Below are positions 31,155 through 39,148 of a stretch of 64,000 nucleotides of DNA, piece after piece. Positions within the stretch are counted from its first letter, which is position 1. Each line of letters begins with the position of its first letter. The notes under the pieces were generated by a model. The model saw nothing but the letters and a program-made list of their open reading frames with translations, was not told the origin of the DNA and did no database searches. Both the position numbers and the translations under genes were made by a program. The DNA comes from CAVPTL01 sp963708725 (lineage in GTDB: Bacteria; Actinomycetota; Thermoleophilia; Gaiellales; JAICJC01), in the NCBI GenBank assembly GCA_963708725.1, contig CAVPTL010000020.1, forward strand, positions 59,140 through 123,139. Reading direction: 5' to 3'.

Positions 31155-33620
31155 TTAGCGACGGCCGCCGCGATCACGACCGCGGTCTCGTCCGCCTCCG
31201 CCGCCGCGGGGCCGCTCCTCACGCGGCTCCGGCGCCGGAGTTGAGGCGGCCACTTCGATCAGCTGCTCCGGGGTGATCTCGCTCTCACCGTCGAGCTTGG
31301 CGACCAGAGTCAGGCCGATGCGACCTCGATCCTTGTCCACCTCGACGACCTGAACGCGAACCACGTCGCCGCGATCCATCACCTGGGCGGCTGACTGCAG
31401 CCGGTTGCCCTTCGGCAGGATGCGGCTCACGTGCAGCAACCCGTCGACACCCTTGCGCAGCTCGATGAAGGCGCCGAAATCGGCGATCTTCACGACCTTG
31501 CCGGTGTACTCATCTCCAACCTCGACGTCCTTGCACATCGCGTCGATGGTGCGGCGGGCCTCCTCGGCCAGCTCGCCGTTGGCGCCATAGATGCGGATCG
31601 TGCCATCTTCCTCGATGTCGATCTGCACCTCGTAATCGGCCTCGAGCCCGCGAATCGTCTCGCCGCCCTTACCGATCACCATGCCGATGTAGTCCGGCGG
31701 CACCTTGGTCGAGATGATCCGCGGCGCGTGCGCAGCGACCTGCTCTCGGGGGGCAGCCAGCGCCTCGGCCATCTTGCCGAGGATGAACAGCCGCGCCTCA
31801 CGCGCCTGAGTCAGCGCGTTTCGCAGGATCTCGGTGGTGACTCCGGTGATCTTGATGTCCATCTGGAGCGCGGTGACGCCCTGCTCGGTGCCTGCCACCT
31901 TGAAGTCCATGTCACCGAGGTGATCCTCGGCGCCCTGGATGTCGGTGAGGATGACGTAGTCGTCGCCCTCCTTGATCAGGCCCATGGCGATCCCGGCGAC
32001 GGGCGCCTTGATCGGGACACCCGCGTCCATCAGCGACAGAGTCGATCCGCAGACCGACGCCATCGACGACGAACCGTTCGACTCCAGGATCTCCGATACG
32101 ACGCGCATCGTGTACGGGAACTCTTCCTGGCTCGGGATCACCGGGATGAGCGCACGCTCCGCGAGTGCTCCGTGGCCGATGTCACGGCGCTTGGGGCCTC
32201 GCATGAACCCGGACTCACCCACCGAGTACGGGGGGAAGTTGTAGTGATGGATGTAGCGCTTGGTGTCGTCCAGCGACAGATCGTCGATGCGCTGCTCCTC
32301 CTTGCCCGTACCCAGCGTCGCGAGCGTCAGCGCCTGCGTCTGGCCGCGGGTGAAGAGCGCCGAGCCGTGCGTCCGCGGCATCACCGAGACGGCTGAGTGG
32401 ATCGGTCGGATCTCGGTTTCGGAGCGCCCGTCGGGGCGCCGCTTGTCGACGGCGATCTTGGTGCGGACGGTGGCCTTGTACAGCTTGTCCACCGCGCTAG
32501 CGACGGCCGCCTTGGCCCCCGAATCGAGTGCGCCATCCTCGCCACGAGCCGGGAACGGCAGCTCGATGCCCGCCACGATCTGGTCGAGCAGCGCGGCCCG
32601 CTTGGCCGACTTGAGCTCCTTGGAATCCTGCTCGGCATCGGTCAGTGCGCGGACGGCATCGCCGTACTGCGCCTTGACGGTGGGATACACCGCGGCCTCT
32701 CGCGCTTCGACCACCAGGTCGGCCAAGCCGAACTGGGTTCGTGTGCGCTGCAGCAGATCGGTCTCGGTCGAGTTGCCGCTGACAGGGGGCGTCTCGTCCT
32801 TCAGGATCGCATCGGCGGTCGGCTGAAGCACGCCCAGCCCGCCTCCGGTGATAGCCGCCTGCAGAGCCTCAGAGTGCTTGGAGCGCAGCGACTCGGTGAC
32901 GGCGCCGTCGGCCCACTTGGGCTGTCCGACGCTGGCGGCGAGTTCGATCTGCACCTGGCACAGCTTCTTGATCTCGGCGTGAGCCAGCTCGAGCGCGGCG
33001 ATCAGATCCTCTTCGCCGACCTCCTGGGCTCCGGCCTCGACCATGGTGATCGCCTCGGGCGTCCCGCACACGATCAGATCGAGCGTTGACTCCTTGATCT
33101 CGGGCATGGTCGGATTGACGACCAGCTCGCCGTCCATGCGACCGATGCGAACGGCGCCAACCGGGCCGAGGAAGGGCATCGGCGAAAGCATCAGCGCCGC
33201 CGACGCTCCGTTGATCGCCAGGATGTCGTGCCCGTTCACCATGTCGGCCGAGAACGTGGTGACGATGATCTGCACCTCGTTCTTGTAGCCCTTCGGCCAC
33301 AGGGGCCGGATCGGGCGGTCGACCATACGCGCGTTCAGGATCGCCTTTTCGCCGGCGCGGCCCTCACGCTTGAAAAATCCGCCGGGAATCTTGCCGGCGG
33401 AGTAGGCCTTTTCTTCGACGTCGACCGTCAGCGGGAAGAAATCTGCTCCCTCACGTCCCTCGGTGCGGCCCACCGCGGTGGCGAGCACCACCGTATCTCC
33501 CTGCTGTACGAGTACCGCTCCGTGCGCCTGCTTGGCGACGGCTCCGGTCTCGAAGCTGATCTCTTTATCGCCGACTGTGGCGACGACTCGAGTCGCTTCC
33601 GGTTCGACTGCAATGCTCAT
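31155..33620 (-). CDS. pnp: Polyribonucleotide nucleotidyltransferase
   Basis: 821 residues, a little long. Two RNase PH domains (GAVLVQQGDTVVLATAVGR; RTHGSALFTRGQTQALTLATLGT) with the helical domain between them, then KH (IISTKVPPDYIGMVIGKGGETIRGLEADYEVQIDIEEDG) and S1 (GDEYTGKVVKIADFGAFIELRKGVDGLLHVSRI). The C-terminal tail is Gly/Arg/Asp-rich (GGGGGRDRGRDRGG). It degrades RNA 3'-5' with phosphate and can add tails. ATG 33620 has GGAGGAGA upstream. rpsO precedes it by 58 nt, the usual arrangement. Confidence 0.97.
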   Translation of the reverse strand: MSIAVEPEATRVVATVGDKEISFETGAVAKQAHGAVLVQQGDTVVLATAVGRTEGREGADFFPLTVDVEEKAYSAGKIPGGFFKREGRAGEKAILNARMVDRPIRPLWPKGYKNEVQIIVTTFSADMVNGHDILAINGASAALMLSPMPFLGPVGAVRIGRMDGELVVNPTMPEIKESTLDLIVCGTPEAITMVEAGAQEVGEEDLIAALELAHAEIKKLCQVQIELAASVGQPKWADGAVTESLRSKHSEALQAAITGGGLGVLQPTADAILKDETPPVSGNSTETDLLQRTRTQFGLADLVVEAREAAVYPTVKAQYGDAVRALTDAEQDSKELKSAKRAALLDQIVAGIELPFPARGEDGALDSGAKAAVASAVDKLYKATVRTKIAVDKRRPDGRSETEIRPIHSAVSVMPRTHGSALFTRGQTQALTLATLGTGKEEQRIDDLSLDDTKRYIHHYNFPPYSVGESGFMRGPKRRDIGHGALAERALIPVIPSQEEFPYTMRVVSEILESNGSSSMASVCGSTLSLMDAGVPIKAPVAGIAMGLIKEGDDYVILTDIQGAEDHLGDMDFKVAGTEQGVTALQMDIKITGVTTEILRNALTQAREARLFILGKMAEALAAPREQVAAHAPRIISTKVPPDYIGMVIGKGGETIRGLEADYEVQIDIEEDGTIRIYGANGELAEEARRTIDAMCKDVEVGDEYTGKVVKIADFGAFIELRKGVDGLLHVSRILPKGNRLQSAAQVMDRGDVVRVQVVEVDKDRGRIGLTLVAKLDGESEITPEQLIEVAASTPAPEPREERPRGGGGGRDRGRDRGGRR

Positions 33621-33634
33621 TCTCTGTCTCCTCC

Positions 33635-33655
33635 GGCCCCTCCATTTCGGGGGCC
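33635..33655 (-). repeat. Hairpin between rpsO and pnp
   Basis: GGCCCC (33635-33640) pairs with GGGGCC (33650-33655) around a 9-base loop, ending 14 nt before the pnp start. No T tract is present. In Escherichia coli an RNase III-cut hairpin at this place mediates PNPase autocontrol; a comparable role here is only an analogy. Confidence 0.5.
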
Positions 33656-33678
33656 ATCCTCCGTGAACTGGTCGGGCG

Positions 33679-33948
33679 CTATCGGCGCAGACCCAGTTCC
33701 TTGATGAGGGCGCGATAGCCCTCCAGGTCGTGCCTCTGCATATAGGTCAGAAGCCTGCGACGACGACCGACCATCTTGAGCAGGCCGCGTCGCGAGTGAT
33801 GATCGTGCGGGTGGAGCTTCATATGCTCGGTCAGCTCGGTAATCCGCTGAGTGAGCAGTGCCACCTGCACCTTGGTTGATCCAGTGTCCTGCTGATTCTC
33901 GCCAAACTTGGCAATCAGCTCGCTCTTTTGATCCTGGGTAAGCGGCAT
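33679..33948 (-). CDS. rpsO: 30S ribosomal protein S15
   Basis: 89 residues, exact family length. PLTQDQKSELIAKFGENQQDTGSTKVQVALLTQRI and HMKLHPHDHHSRRGLLKMVGRRRRLLTYMQRHD match S15 throughout. It binds the 16S rRNA central domain early in small-subunit assembly. ATG 33948 has GGAGG about 10 nt upstream, directly at the foot of a long hairpin that could act in feedback control. Confidence 0.97.
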   Translation of the reverse strand: MPLTQDQKSELIAKFGENQQDTGSTKVQVALLTQRITELTEHMKLHPHDHHSRRGLLKMVGRRRRLLTYMQRHDLEGYRALIKELGLRR

Positions 33949-33962
33949 TCGCCTACCACCTC

Positions 33963-34010
33963 CTTGCCGGGTTTCATCTGCCGCCAACATCCCAGAACCC
34001 CGCCGGCAAG
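33963..34010 (-). promoter_or_regulatory. Leader hairpin upstream of rpsO, possible S15 feedback site
   Basis: On the minus strand CTTGCC (34010-34005) pairs with GGCAAG (33968-33963), and inside it GGGTT pairs with AACCC. The 3' arm runs straight into the GGAGG ribosome binding site. S15 controls its own mRNA in several bacteria through leader structures that differ between phyla; this is a candidate. Confidence 0.45.
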
Positions 34011-34124
34011 AGGCGCGAATCCGCGATGTGGCCGCTCAGGAGGGTAGCAGGGGGGTTGCAACCGCGGGCGCAACGGATACCCTTCGCCGCGTCGGCGGAT
34101 TGGGTGTCTCGAAAGGGCGTGGTC

Positions 34125-35057
34125 GTGAGTATTGCAGTCGTCACCGGTGGTGCAGGGTTTCTTGGGTCGCATTTCTGTGAGTACCTGCTCGAGCGCGACT
34201 GGCGGGTTTTGTGCCTGGACAACCTCGACACCGGAACGCTCGAGAACATCGAGTCGCTGCGCGGCGAGAACTTCGAGTTCCGCTACCACAACTGTGTCGA
34301 CCACATCGACGTCGAAGGCCCCGTGGACGCGGTCTTTCATCTCGCGAGTCCCGCCAGCCCGGTCGACTACCTGCGGCTGCCGCTGGCGACGCTCAAGGTC
34401 GGTTCCTACGGCACCCACAACGCCCTTGGACTTGCGAAGTTCAAGCGCGCACGGTTCCTGCTCACCTCCACGTCCGAGGTGTACGGCGACCCCGAGATCC
34501 ACCCGCAGCGCGAGGAGTACTGGGGCAACGTCAACCCCGTCGGCCCTCGCGGTGTCTACGACGAGGCCAAGCGGTATGCCGAGGCGTTGACGATGGCCTA
34601 CCACCGCCAGCAGGGCGTCGACAGCCACATCGCGCGGATCTTCAACACCTATGGCCCGCGAATGCGCGCGAACGACGGCCGCGCCATCCCCACCTTTCTG
34701 CGCCAGGCGATGGAGGGCAAGCCGCTGACGGTGTTCGGCGACGGCAGCCAGACGCGATCGTTCTGCTACGTGGACGATCTGATCGAGGGCCTGTTTCGGC
34801 TGACCATGAGCGACGAGCACATGCCGGTGAACATCGGAAACCCCAACGAGATGACGCTGCTCGAGCTCGCAGAGCGGGTGATCAGTCTGACTCGTTCCGA
34901 CTCTCGGGTCGTGTTCGAGGGCCTTCCGGTCGACGATCCCAAGGTCCGCCAGCCCGATATCGCAAAGGCGATCAGGGTGCTGGATTGGGAGCCGCGCGTC
35001 TCGCTTGACGATGGGCTGCGGCGAACGATCGAATCGCTCGCACCCACCCGCGCCTAG
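34125..35057 (+). CDS. NAD-dependent epimerase/dehydratase, UDP-glucuronate decarboxylase-like
   Basis: 310 residues from GTG 34125 (AAAGGG about 8 nt upstream). Extended SDR: VVTGGAGFLGSHFCEYLL, FHLASPASPVDYLRLPLATL, the catalytic Thr-Ser segment and YDEAKRYAE, followed by RIFNTYGPRMRANDGRAIPTFLRQA. The LASPASPVDY and IFNTYGPRM segments are characteristic of UDP-glucuronic acid decarboxylase (UDP-xylose synthase). It should make a nucleotide sugar for envelope glycans. It lies alone on the plus strand between rpsO and ribF, which are usually neighbours. Confidence 0.9.
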   Translation: MSIAVVTGGAGFLGSHFCEYLLERDWRVLCLDNLDTGTLENIESLRGENFEFRYHNCVDHIDVEGPVDAVFHLASPASPVDYLRLPLATLKVGSYGTHNALGLAKFKRARFLLTSTSEVYGDPEIHPQREEYWGNVNPVGPRGVYDEAKRYAEALTMAYHRQQGVDSHIARIFNTYGPRMRANDGRAIPTFLRQAMEGKPLTVFGDGSQTRSFCYVDDLIEGLFRLTMSDEHMPVNIGNPNEMTLLELAERVISLTRSDSRVVFEGLPVDDPKVRQPDIAKAIRVLDWEPRVSLDDGLRRTIESLAPTRA

Positions 35058-35061
35058 CCTC

Positions 35062-35619
35062 TCACTCGACCGCAGCGAGCCGGATCGCCACGGCGGTGCC
35101 GTCGCCCCTCAATGTCGCGGTGTGACGCTCGAACACCAAAGCGTCGCGGGGTTCGAGTGCGATCTCGGCGCCGCCAAGGTGGACAGCCGCCGATCCGTCC
35201 AGCGCGACGACCATCATCTGAGCCTGGTCGACGTCGATCGTGTGGAACTCACCGCCGAGCTGAAGCACCCGTACCTCGGCAGACACGCGGCCCCGTCGGG
35301 TCATCACGTTCAGATCACTGGTCGGCCCCCCCGGGAGGTTCGCGGAAGTCTCGGCCTCTCCATCGAATATGCACTGCTCGAATCGTTCCAGCGTGCGCTC
35401 GCGGCCGGCGATCACGAGCGCCAGCGGTGCCTCGCCGATTCGGATCAACACCCGGTCGATGCCCGGGAACCTCGAGAACGGCCCACCGGTGGCGACCTCT
35501 GCGATGCTGACGCGCCAGTCGAAGTCGGAGTCGGCTCCTGACGACGGCGAGCGGGCGATCTCGCGGGTCACTCCCCCACCGTTTCGCCATGGCATGCGGC
35601 GGTGGTCGGCCGCCCGCAT
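35062..35619 (-). CDS. HutD/Ves family cupin-like protein
   Basis: 185 residues from ATG 35619, 10 nt after the ribF stop. The diagnostic N-terminus MPWRNGGGVTREIA and the SIAEVATGGPFSRFPGIDRVL and NVMTRRGRVSAEV segments mark the HutD/Ves family. HutD is linked to histidine utilisation in some bacteria, but no hut gene is nearby, and the biochemical role is unsettled. It appears to be the last gene of the DUF503-rbfA-nrnA-truB-ribF unit. Its stop is four bases from the convergent decarboxylase-like gene. Confidence 0.85.
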   Translation of the reverse strand: MRAADHRRMPWRNGGGVTREIARSPSSGADSDFDWRVSIAEVATGGPFSRFPGIDRVLIRIGEAPLALVIAGRERTLERFEQCIFDGEAETSANLPGGPTSDLNVMTRRGRVSAEVRVLQLGGEFHTIDVDQAQMMVVALDGSAAVHLGGAEIALEPRDALVFERHTATLRGDGTAVAIRLAAVE

Positions 35620-35629
35620 GACCGTCGGG

Positions 35630-36556
35630 TCAGCCAAGGAGCGACCGCGTCTGCTCGACATCGCGAGCGAGTTGCTCGACCAGGGTGTCGACCCCGTCGA
35701 AACGAGCCTCGTCGCGCAACCGGTGGACGAACTCGAGCTGGATGGCGGCCCCGTACACGTCACTGTCGAAGTCGAGCAGGTAGGCCTCCACTCTGAGCGC
35801 GGTGCGATCGTCCGTGAAGGTCGGGTTGTATCCCACGCTGATGGCGGCGGTGTACGACCCTTCCGGCAGGTGCGCCCGTCCGGCGTAGATGCCCCTCGCG
35901 GGAATCACCGAACGGGGTGCCGACAGGACGTTGGCCGTTGGGAACCCGATCTCACGTCCCCGCTTGTCGCCGTGCACGACCTCGCCATCGAGCCACGGTG
36001 GGCGACCGAGCAGCTGCGCGGCGCCGGCGACGTCACCGCCACCGATCAGCTCACGGATTCGCGATGAAGACACGGGCTGGCCGTCCAGCTCGAGTAACGG
36101 CATGACGGTGACATCAAAGTCGAGCTCGGCGCCGGAGGTCGCCAGCCGCTCGGTGGTGCCGGATGCCCGATGGCCGTACCGGAAGTTCAGCCCGACGGTC
36201 ACTGCGGCGGCGCCCAGCCGGCGGCTGAGGATATCGCGGGCGAACTGGTCGGCTTCCAGGTGTGACAGCGCCTCGGTGAACGGCACGACGATCACCTCGT
36301 CGGGTGAGAGCTCGCTGGCCAACTCGATCCGGCGTGCCAGCGTCGCCAGCTCAGGGGGCGCCAGCTCGGGTCGGATCACCGCGATCGGGTGCGGGTGAAA
36401 CGTCAGCACCGCCGATCGCAACCCACGGGCCTGGGCGGTGTTGATCGCCGTCTCGATCACTCCACGATGACCGCGGTGGACGCCGTCGAAGGTGCCGATC
36501 GCCAGCGACCGCCGGGCCGCAGGCACGAGATCGTGGCTCATGTAGATGTCGGTCAT
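35630..36556 (-). CDS. ribF: Bifunctional riboflavin kinase / FAD synthetase
   Basis: 308 residues from ATG 36556, overlapping truB as ATGA; ATG 36541 is an alternative. The FAD-synthetase half has the nucleotidyltransferase motif IGTFDGVHRGHRGVI and FRYGHRASG, SSSRIRELI. The riboflavin-kinase half has VVHGDKRGREIGFPTANV, GIYAGRAHL, and the C-terminal VYGAAIQLEFVHRLRDEARFDGVDTLVEQ. It converts riboflavin to FMN and then FAD. Confidence 0.95.
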   Translation of the reverse strand: MTDIYMSHDLVPAARRSLAIGTFDGVHRGHRGVIETAINTAQARGLRSAVLTFHPHPIAVIRPELAPPELATLARRIELASELSPDEVIVVPFTEALSHLEADQFARDILSRRLGAAAVTVGLNFRYGHRASGTTERLATSGAELDFDVTVMPLLELDGQPVSSSRIRELIGGGDVAGAAQLLGRPPWLDGEVVHGDKRGREIGFPTANVLSAPRSVIPARGIYAGRAHLPEGSYTAAISVGYNPTFTDDRTALRVEAYLLDFDSDVYGAAIQLEFVHRLRDEARFDGVDTLVEQLARDVEQTRSLLG

Positions 36557-37416
36557 GCCAGCACCACGATTGGGTGCAGCGCACCGTCTTTGGGCTCGGC
36601 CACGGCCATCAGCGTGCCGTCGCGTGCCAGCCGCACGACGTCTCCGCCGGACGAATCGGAGGCGTGGATCGTCCGGCCGTGACGCACCATCTCGCACTCG
36701 GGCTCTGTCAACTCATGGGCGGGCAGGTGGCCGAGCGCCTCGAACGGCGTCCGAAACCACTCCCCCAGCGGGTCGGCGATGATCTGGTCGATCGTTCCGG
36801 CAGACGCGACGTTCCACGGTCCGACCTCGGTGCGTCTGAGCGAGAGGCAGTAGGCACCAGCGCCGGTCGCCTCGCCGATGTCCGCCGCGATCTGGCGAAC
36901 ATAGGTGCCTTTTGAGCAGACAACGTCCAGCTCGGCGCGCTGGAGGTCGGCGTCGAAGCCGGTCACCTCGAGCCGGTCGATCCGCACCGTACGAGGCGGA
37001 GCCACGGCGGTCTCACCGCGGCGCATCCGAGCGTACGACCGCTGCCCGTCGATCTTGACGGCGGAAGCTGCCGGCACGCTCTGAACCACATCGCCGACCA
37101 GTGCCGCGGCCGCGTGCTCCACGTCATCGGCATTCGTGGTTTCGCCGGTTTGTGCGATCTCACCCTCGGGATCCAGCGTCGAGGAACGGGCTCCGAGCTG
37201 GATCACGGCGCGGTAGCTCTTGTCCATCCCCACCAGAAACCGCGCCAGCCGGGTCGCGCGGCCCGAGACGACCAGCAGCAGGCCCTCTGCGAACGGGTCG
37301 AGCGTGCCGGCGTGCCCGGTCTTCGATCCAAGTGCCGGGCGCAGCGCGCGGAGGACTCCAAACGACGAGGGCCCGGCGGGCTTGTCCACAAGGAACATGC
37401 CGCTGGGGCTGGCCAT
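36553..37416 (-). CDS. truB: tRNA pseudouridine-55 synthase
   Basis: 287 residues. GMFLVDKPAGPSSFGVLRALR, the catalytic Asp in KTGHAGTLDPFAEGLLLV, and VCSKGTYVRQIAADIGEATGAGAYCLSLRRTEVG match TruB. It makes pseudouridine 55 in the T loop of tRNAs. It lies 2 nt after nrnA and overlaps ribF by 4 nt. Confidence 0.95.
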   Translation of the reverse strand: MASPSGMFLVDKPAGPSSFGVLRALRPALGSKTGHAGTLDPFAEGLLLVVSGRATRLARFLVGMDKSYRAVIQLGARSSTLDPEGEIAQTGETTNADDVEHAAAALVGDVVQSVPAASAVKIDGQRSYARMRRGETAVAPPRTVRIDRLEVTGFDADLQRAELDVVCSKGTYVRQIAADIGEATGAGAYCLSLRRTEVGPWNVASAGTIDQIIADPLGEWFRTPFEALGHLPAHELTEPECEMVRHGRTIHASDSSGGDVVRLARDGTLMAVAEPKDGALHPIVVLA

Positions 37417-37418
37417 GG

Positions 37419-38438
37419 TCAGGCCGCGGGTGCGGCCAGTTGGTCCGAGACCTCGGCGACGATGAACGCCCGGATCTCATCGATCGTGCCGTCGTGCGAG
37501 AAGCCGGCGGCCTGCTTGTGGCCACCGCCGCTGGACTTGCGCGCGATCACCGAAACATCGATCGCACCGCGAGACCGCAGCGAGACCCGGTTTGCGGTAA
37601 CGCTGCCGTCTGCGAGTGGCACCTGCTCGCGAATCACGGCGGCAACCTCGACGCCCTCGATGGCGCGGAGATTGTCGATCAAGCCCTCGGTCGTGGCCTC
37701 GTCGCCGTCCACGTATGCGAGGTCGGAGCGGCTGATGTGGGAGACCGCGAGCCGCCCGCCCTCGTACAGCTGCGCGTTTGCGATCACCCGGCCGAGCAGC
37801 TGCAGCTTCCCGTAGGGCATCCGCTCGAACACGAGTTCAAACACCTTGTGGACATCGGCGCCTGCATCGACCAGGCGTGCCGCCAGCCGAAGGGCGGCCG
37901 GGCTGGTGGTGCGGTACTGAAACTTTCCGGTGTCGGTCACGAGGCCGACGTACAGCGCTTCGGCGATCTTCTGCGTGATTTCGATCCCGAGTCCGTCGAA
38001 GATCCGGGCCAGGATCTCGGCGGTGGAGGATGCGCTGCCGTCCACCAGGTTGACCGAGCCGAACCGGCTGTTGTCGTGGTGGTGGTCGACGTCGATCACG
38101 ACGGCGGCTGCCTCCAGAATCTGCGAGAAGTCGGGGCCGATCCGGCGTTCGTTGCCGCAGTCCACCGCGAGCACCGTCCAACCCTCAACCGAGGCCGGAT
38201 CGATCTCGCGCTCCAGGCCCTTGGTATCGAGGAAACTCACCTCTTTTGGGATCGGCGAGTCGGCGTGGATGTACGTCCGCACCTGCACCCCGCGGTTGCG
38301 CAGAGCGGTCGCGGCGGCGGACATCGAGCCGATCGCGTCGCCGTCAGGATTCTCGTGGGTCGCGACCAGCACGCGGTCAGCGGCCGCGAGTGCGGCGACC
38401 ACCTGATCGAGGTCGTTCTGCAGACTGGTATCCGTCAT
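37419..38438 (-). CDS. nrnA: DHH-family bifunctional oligoribonuclease / PAP phosphatase (NrnA-like)
   Basis: 339 residues. DHH motifs: VLVATHENPDGDAIGSMSAAATAL, VLAVDCGNERRIG, and VIDVDHHHDNSRFGSVNLVDGSASSTAEIL. The DHHA1 domain near the C-terminus ends with RSRGAIDVSVIARKSSGGGHKQAAGF. Relatives degrade short oligonucleotides and dephosphorylate 3'-phosphoadenosine 5'-phosphate. It overlaps rbfA as ATGA. Confidence 0.93.
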   Translation of the reverse strand: MTDTSLQNDLDQVVAALAAADRVLVATHENPDGDAIGSMSAAATALRNRGVQVRTYIHADSPIPKEVSFLDTKGLEREIDPASVEGWTVLAVDCGNERRIGPDFSQILEAAAVVIDVDHHHDNSRFGSVNLVDGSASSTAEILARIFDGLGIEITQKIAEALYVGLVTDTGKFQYRTTSPAALRLAARLVDAGADVHKVFELVFERMPYGKLQLLGRVIANAQLYEGGRLAVSHISRSDLAYVDGDEATTEGLIDNLRAIEGVEVAAVIREQVPLADGSVTANRVSLRSRGAIDVSVIARKSSGGGHKQAAGFSHDGTIDEIRAFIVAEVSDQLAAPAA

Positions 38439-38800
38439 TGGGAGTCTTCGGCCGCGGGACGCTCCTGCGCCAGGAGGTCCTCGAGTCGCAGAGCGCGGTC
38501 GAGACTCTCATCATAGTGGAAGGTCAGCAACGGAGTGCGTCTGAACCGCAGCTCCCGCGCGATCCTCGCCTGGAGCACACCGTGGGCCCGTTCGAGCGAT
38601 CGCAGCGAGCGCTCGCGCTTGCGCTCGTTCCCCAGCACACTGACGTAGACGGAGGCCTCGGCGAAGTCCGAAGTGGCGCGAACGCCGGTCACGGTGACGA
38701 AGCCGATCCCGGGATCCCCGAGTTCCTCGATGCCGTCGGCGAGCACCTCGCGCAGCGCTTCGTTGACTCTCCGCATTCGTTCGGTTGGCGGTCGGCTCAC
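38435..38800 (-). CDS. rbfA: Ribosome-binding factor A
   Basis: 121 residues from GTG 38800, overlapping the DUF503 stop as GTGA. TERMRRVNEALREVLADGIEEL and GFVTVTGVRATSDFAEASVYVSVLG followed by ARELRFRRTPLLTFHYDESLDRALRLEDLL match RbfA. It assists late 30S maturation near helix 1 of 16S rRNA. Confidence 0.93.
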   Translation of the reverse strand: MSRPPTERMRRVNEALREVLADGIEELGDPGIGFVTVTGVRATSDFAEASVYVSVLGNERKRERSLRSLERAHGVLQARIARELRFRRTPLLTFHYDESLDRALRLEDLLAQERPAAEDSQ

Positions 38801-39102
38801 AGATCCTCCTCGACCGACAGCAGGCTGCGGGTGCAGCCGATCAGGTCGTAGTCCTGCCCCGAAAGGTATCGCTCGGCCTCGTCCAAGGCGCGCACCGCGT
38901 CGCGCGAATCGCGGCGCACGACCACCAGCGTCAGCCGCGCACGCTGCCACAGATCATGAAAGTCAACCTCCGCGATCGAGGCACCCAGCTGACGTTCCAG
39001 CTGCGTTTTGGTGTGCCGCAGGTGACGGCGTTTGTCCTTGAGCGAGTGGCTCACCGGGAAGTGCAGTTCGAAGGTGAGCACGCCGAGATACCCGCTGGCC
39101 AT
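38797..39102 (-). CDS. DUF503 family protein (YlxP-like)
   Basis: 101 residues from ATG 39102. GVLTFELHFPVSHSLKDKRRHLRHTKTQLERQLGASIAEVDFHDLWQRARLTLVVV is a full DUF503 match. These small proteins are found between infB and rbfA in many Gram-positive bacteria, and the Bacillus YlxP is thought to act in ribosome assembly. Here the gene is separated from infB by the plus-strand antiporter gene. Confidence 0.9.
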   Translation of the reverse strand: MASGYLGVLTFELHFPVSHSLKDKRRHLRHTKTQLERQLGASIAEVDFHDLWQRARLTLVVVRRDSRDAVRALDEAERYLSGQDYDLIGCTRSLLSVEEDL

Positions 39103-39148
39103 ACGATGGAGCCTACCGGCGGCCCCGAGCGGCGCCACGATCAAAGGA

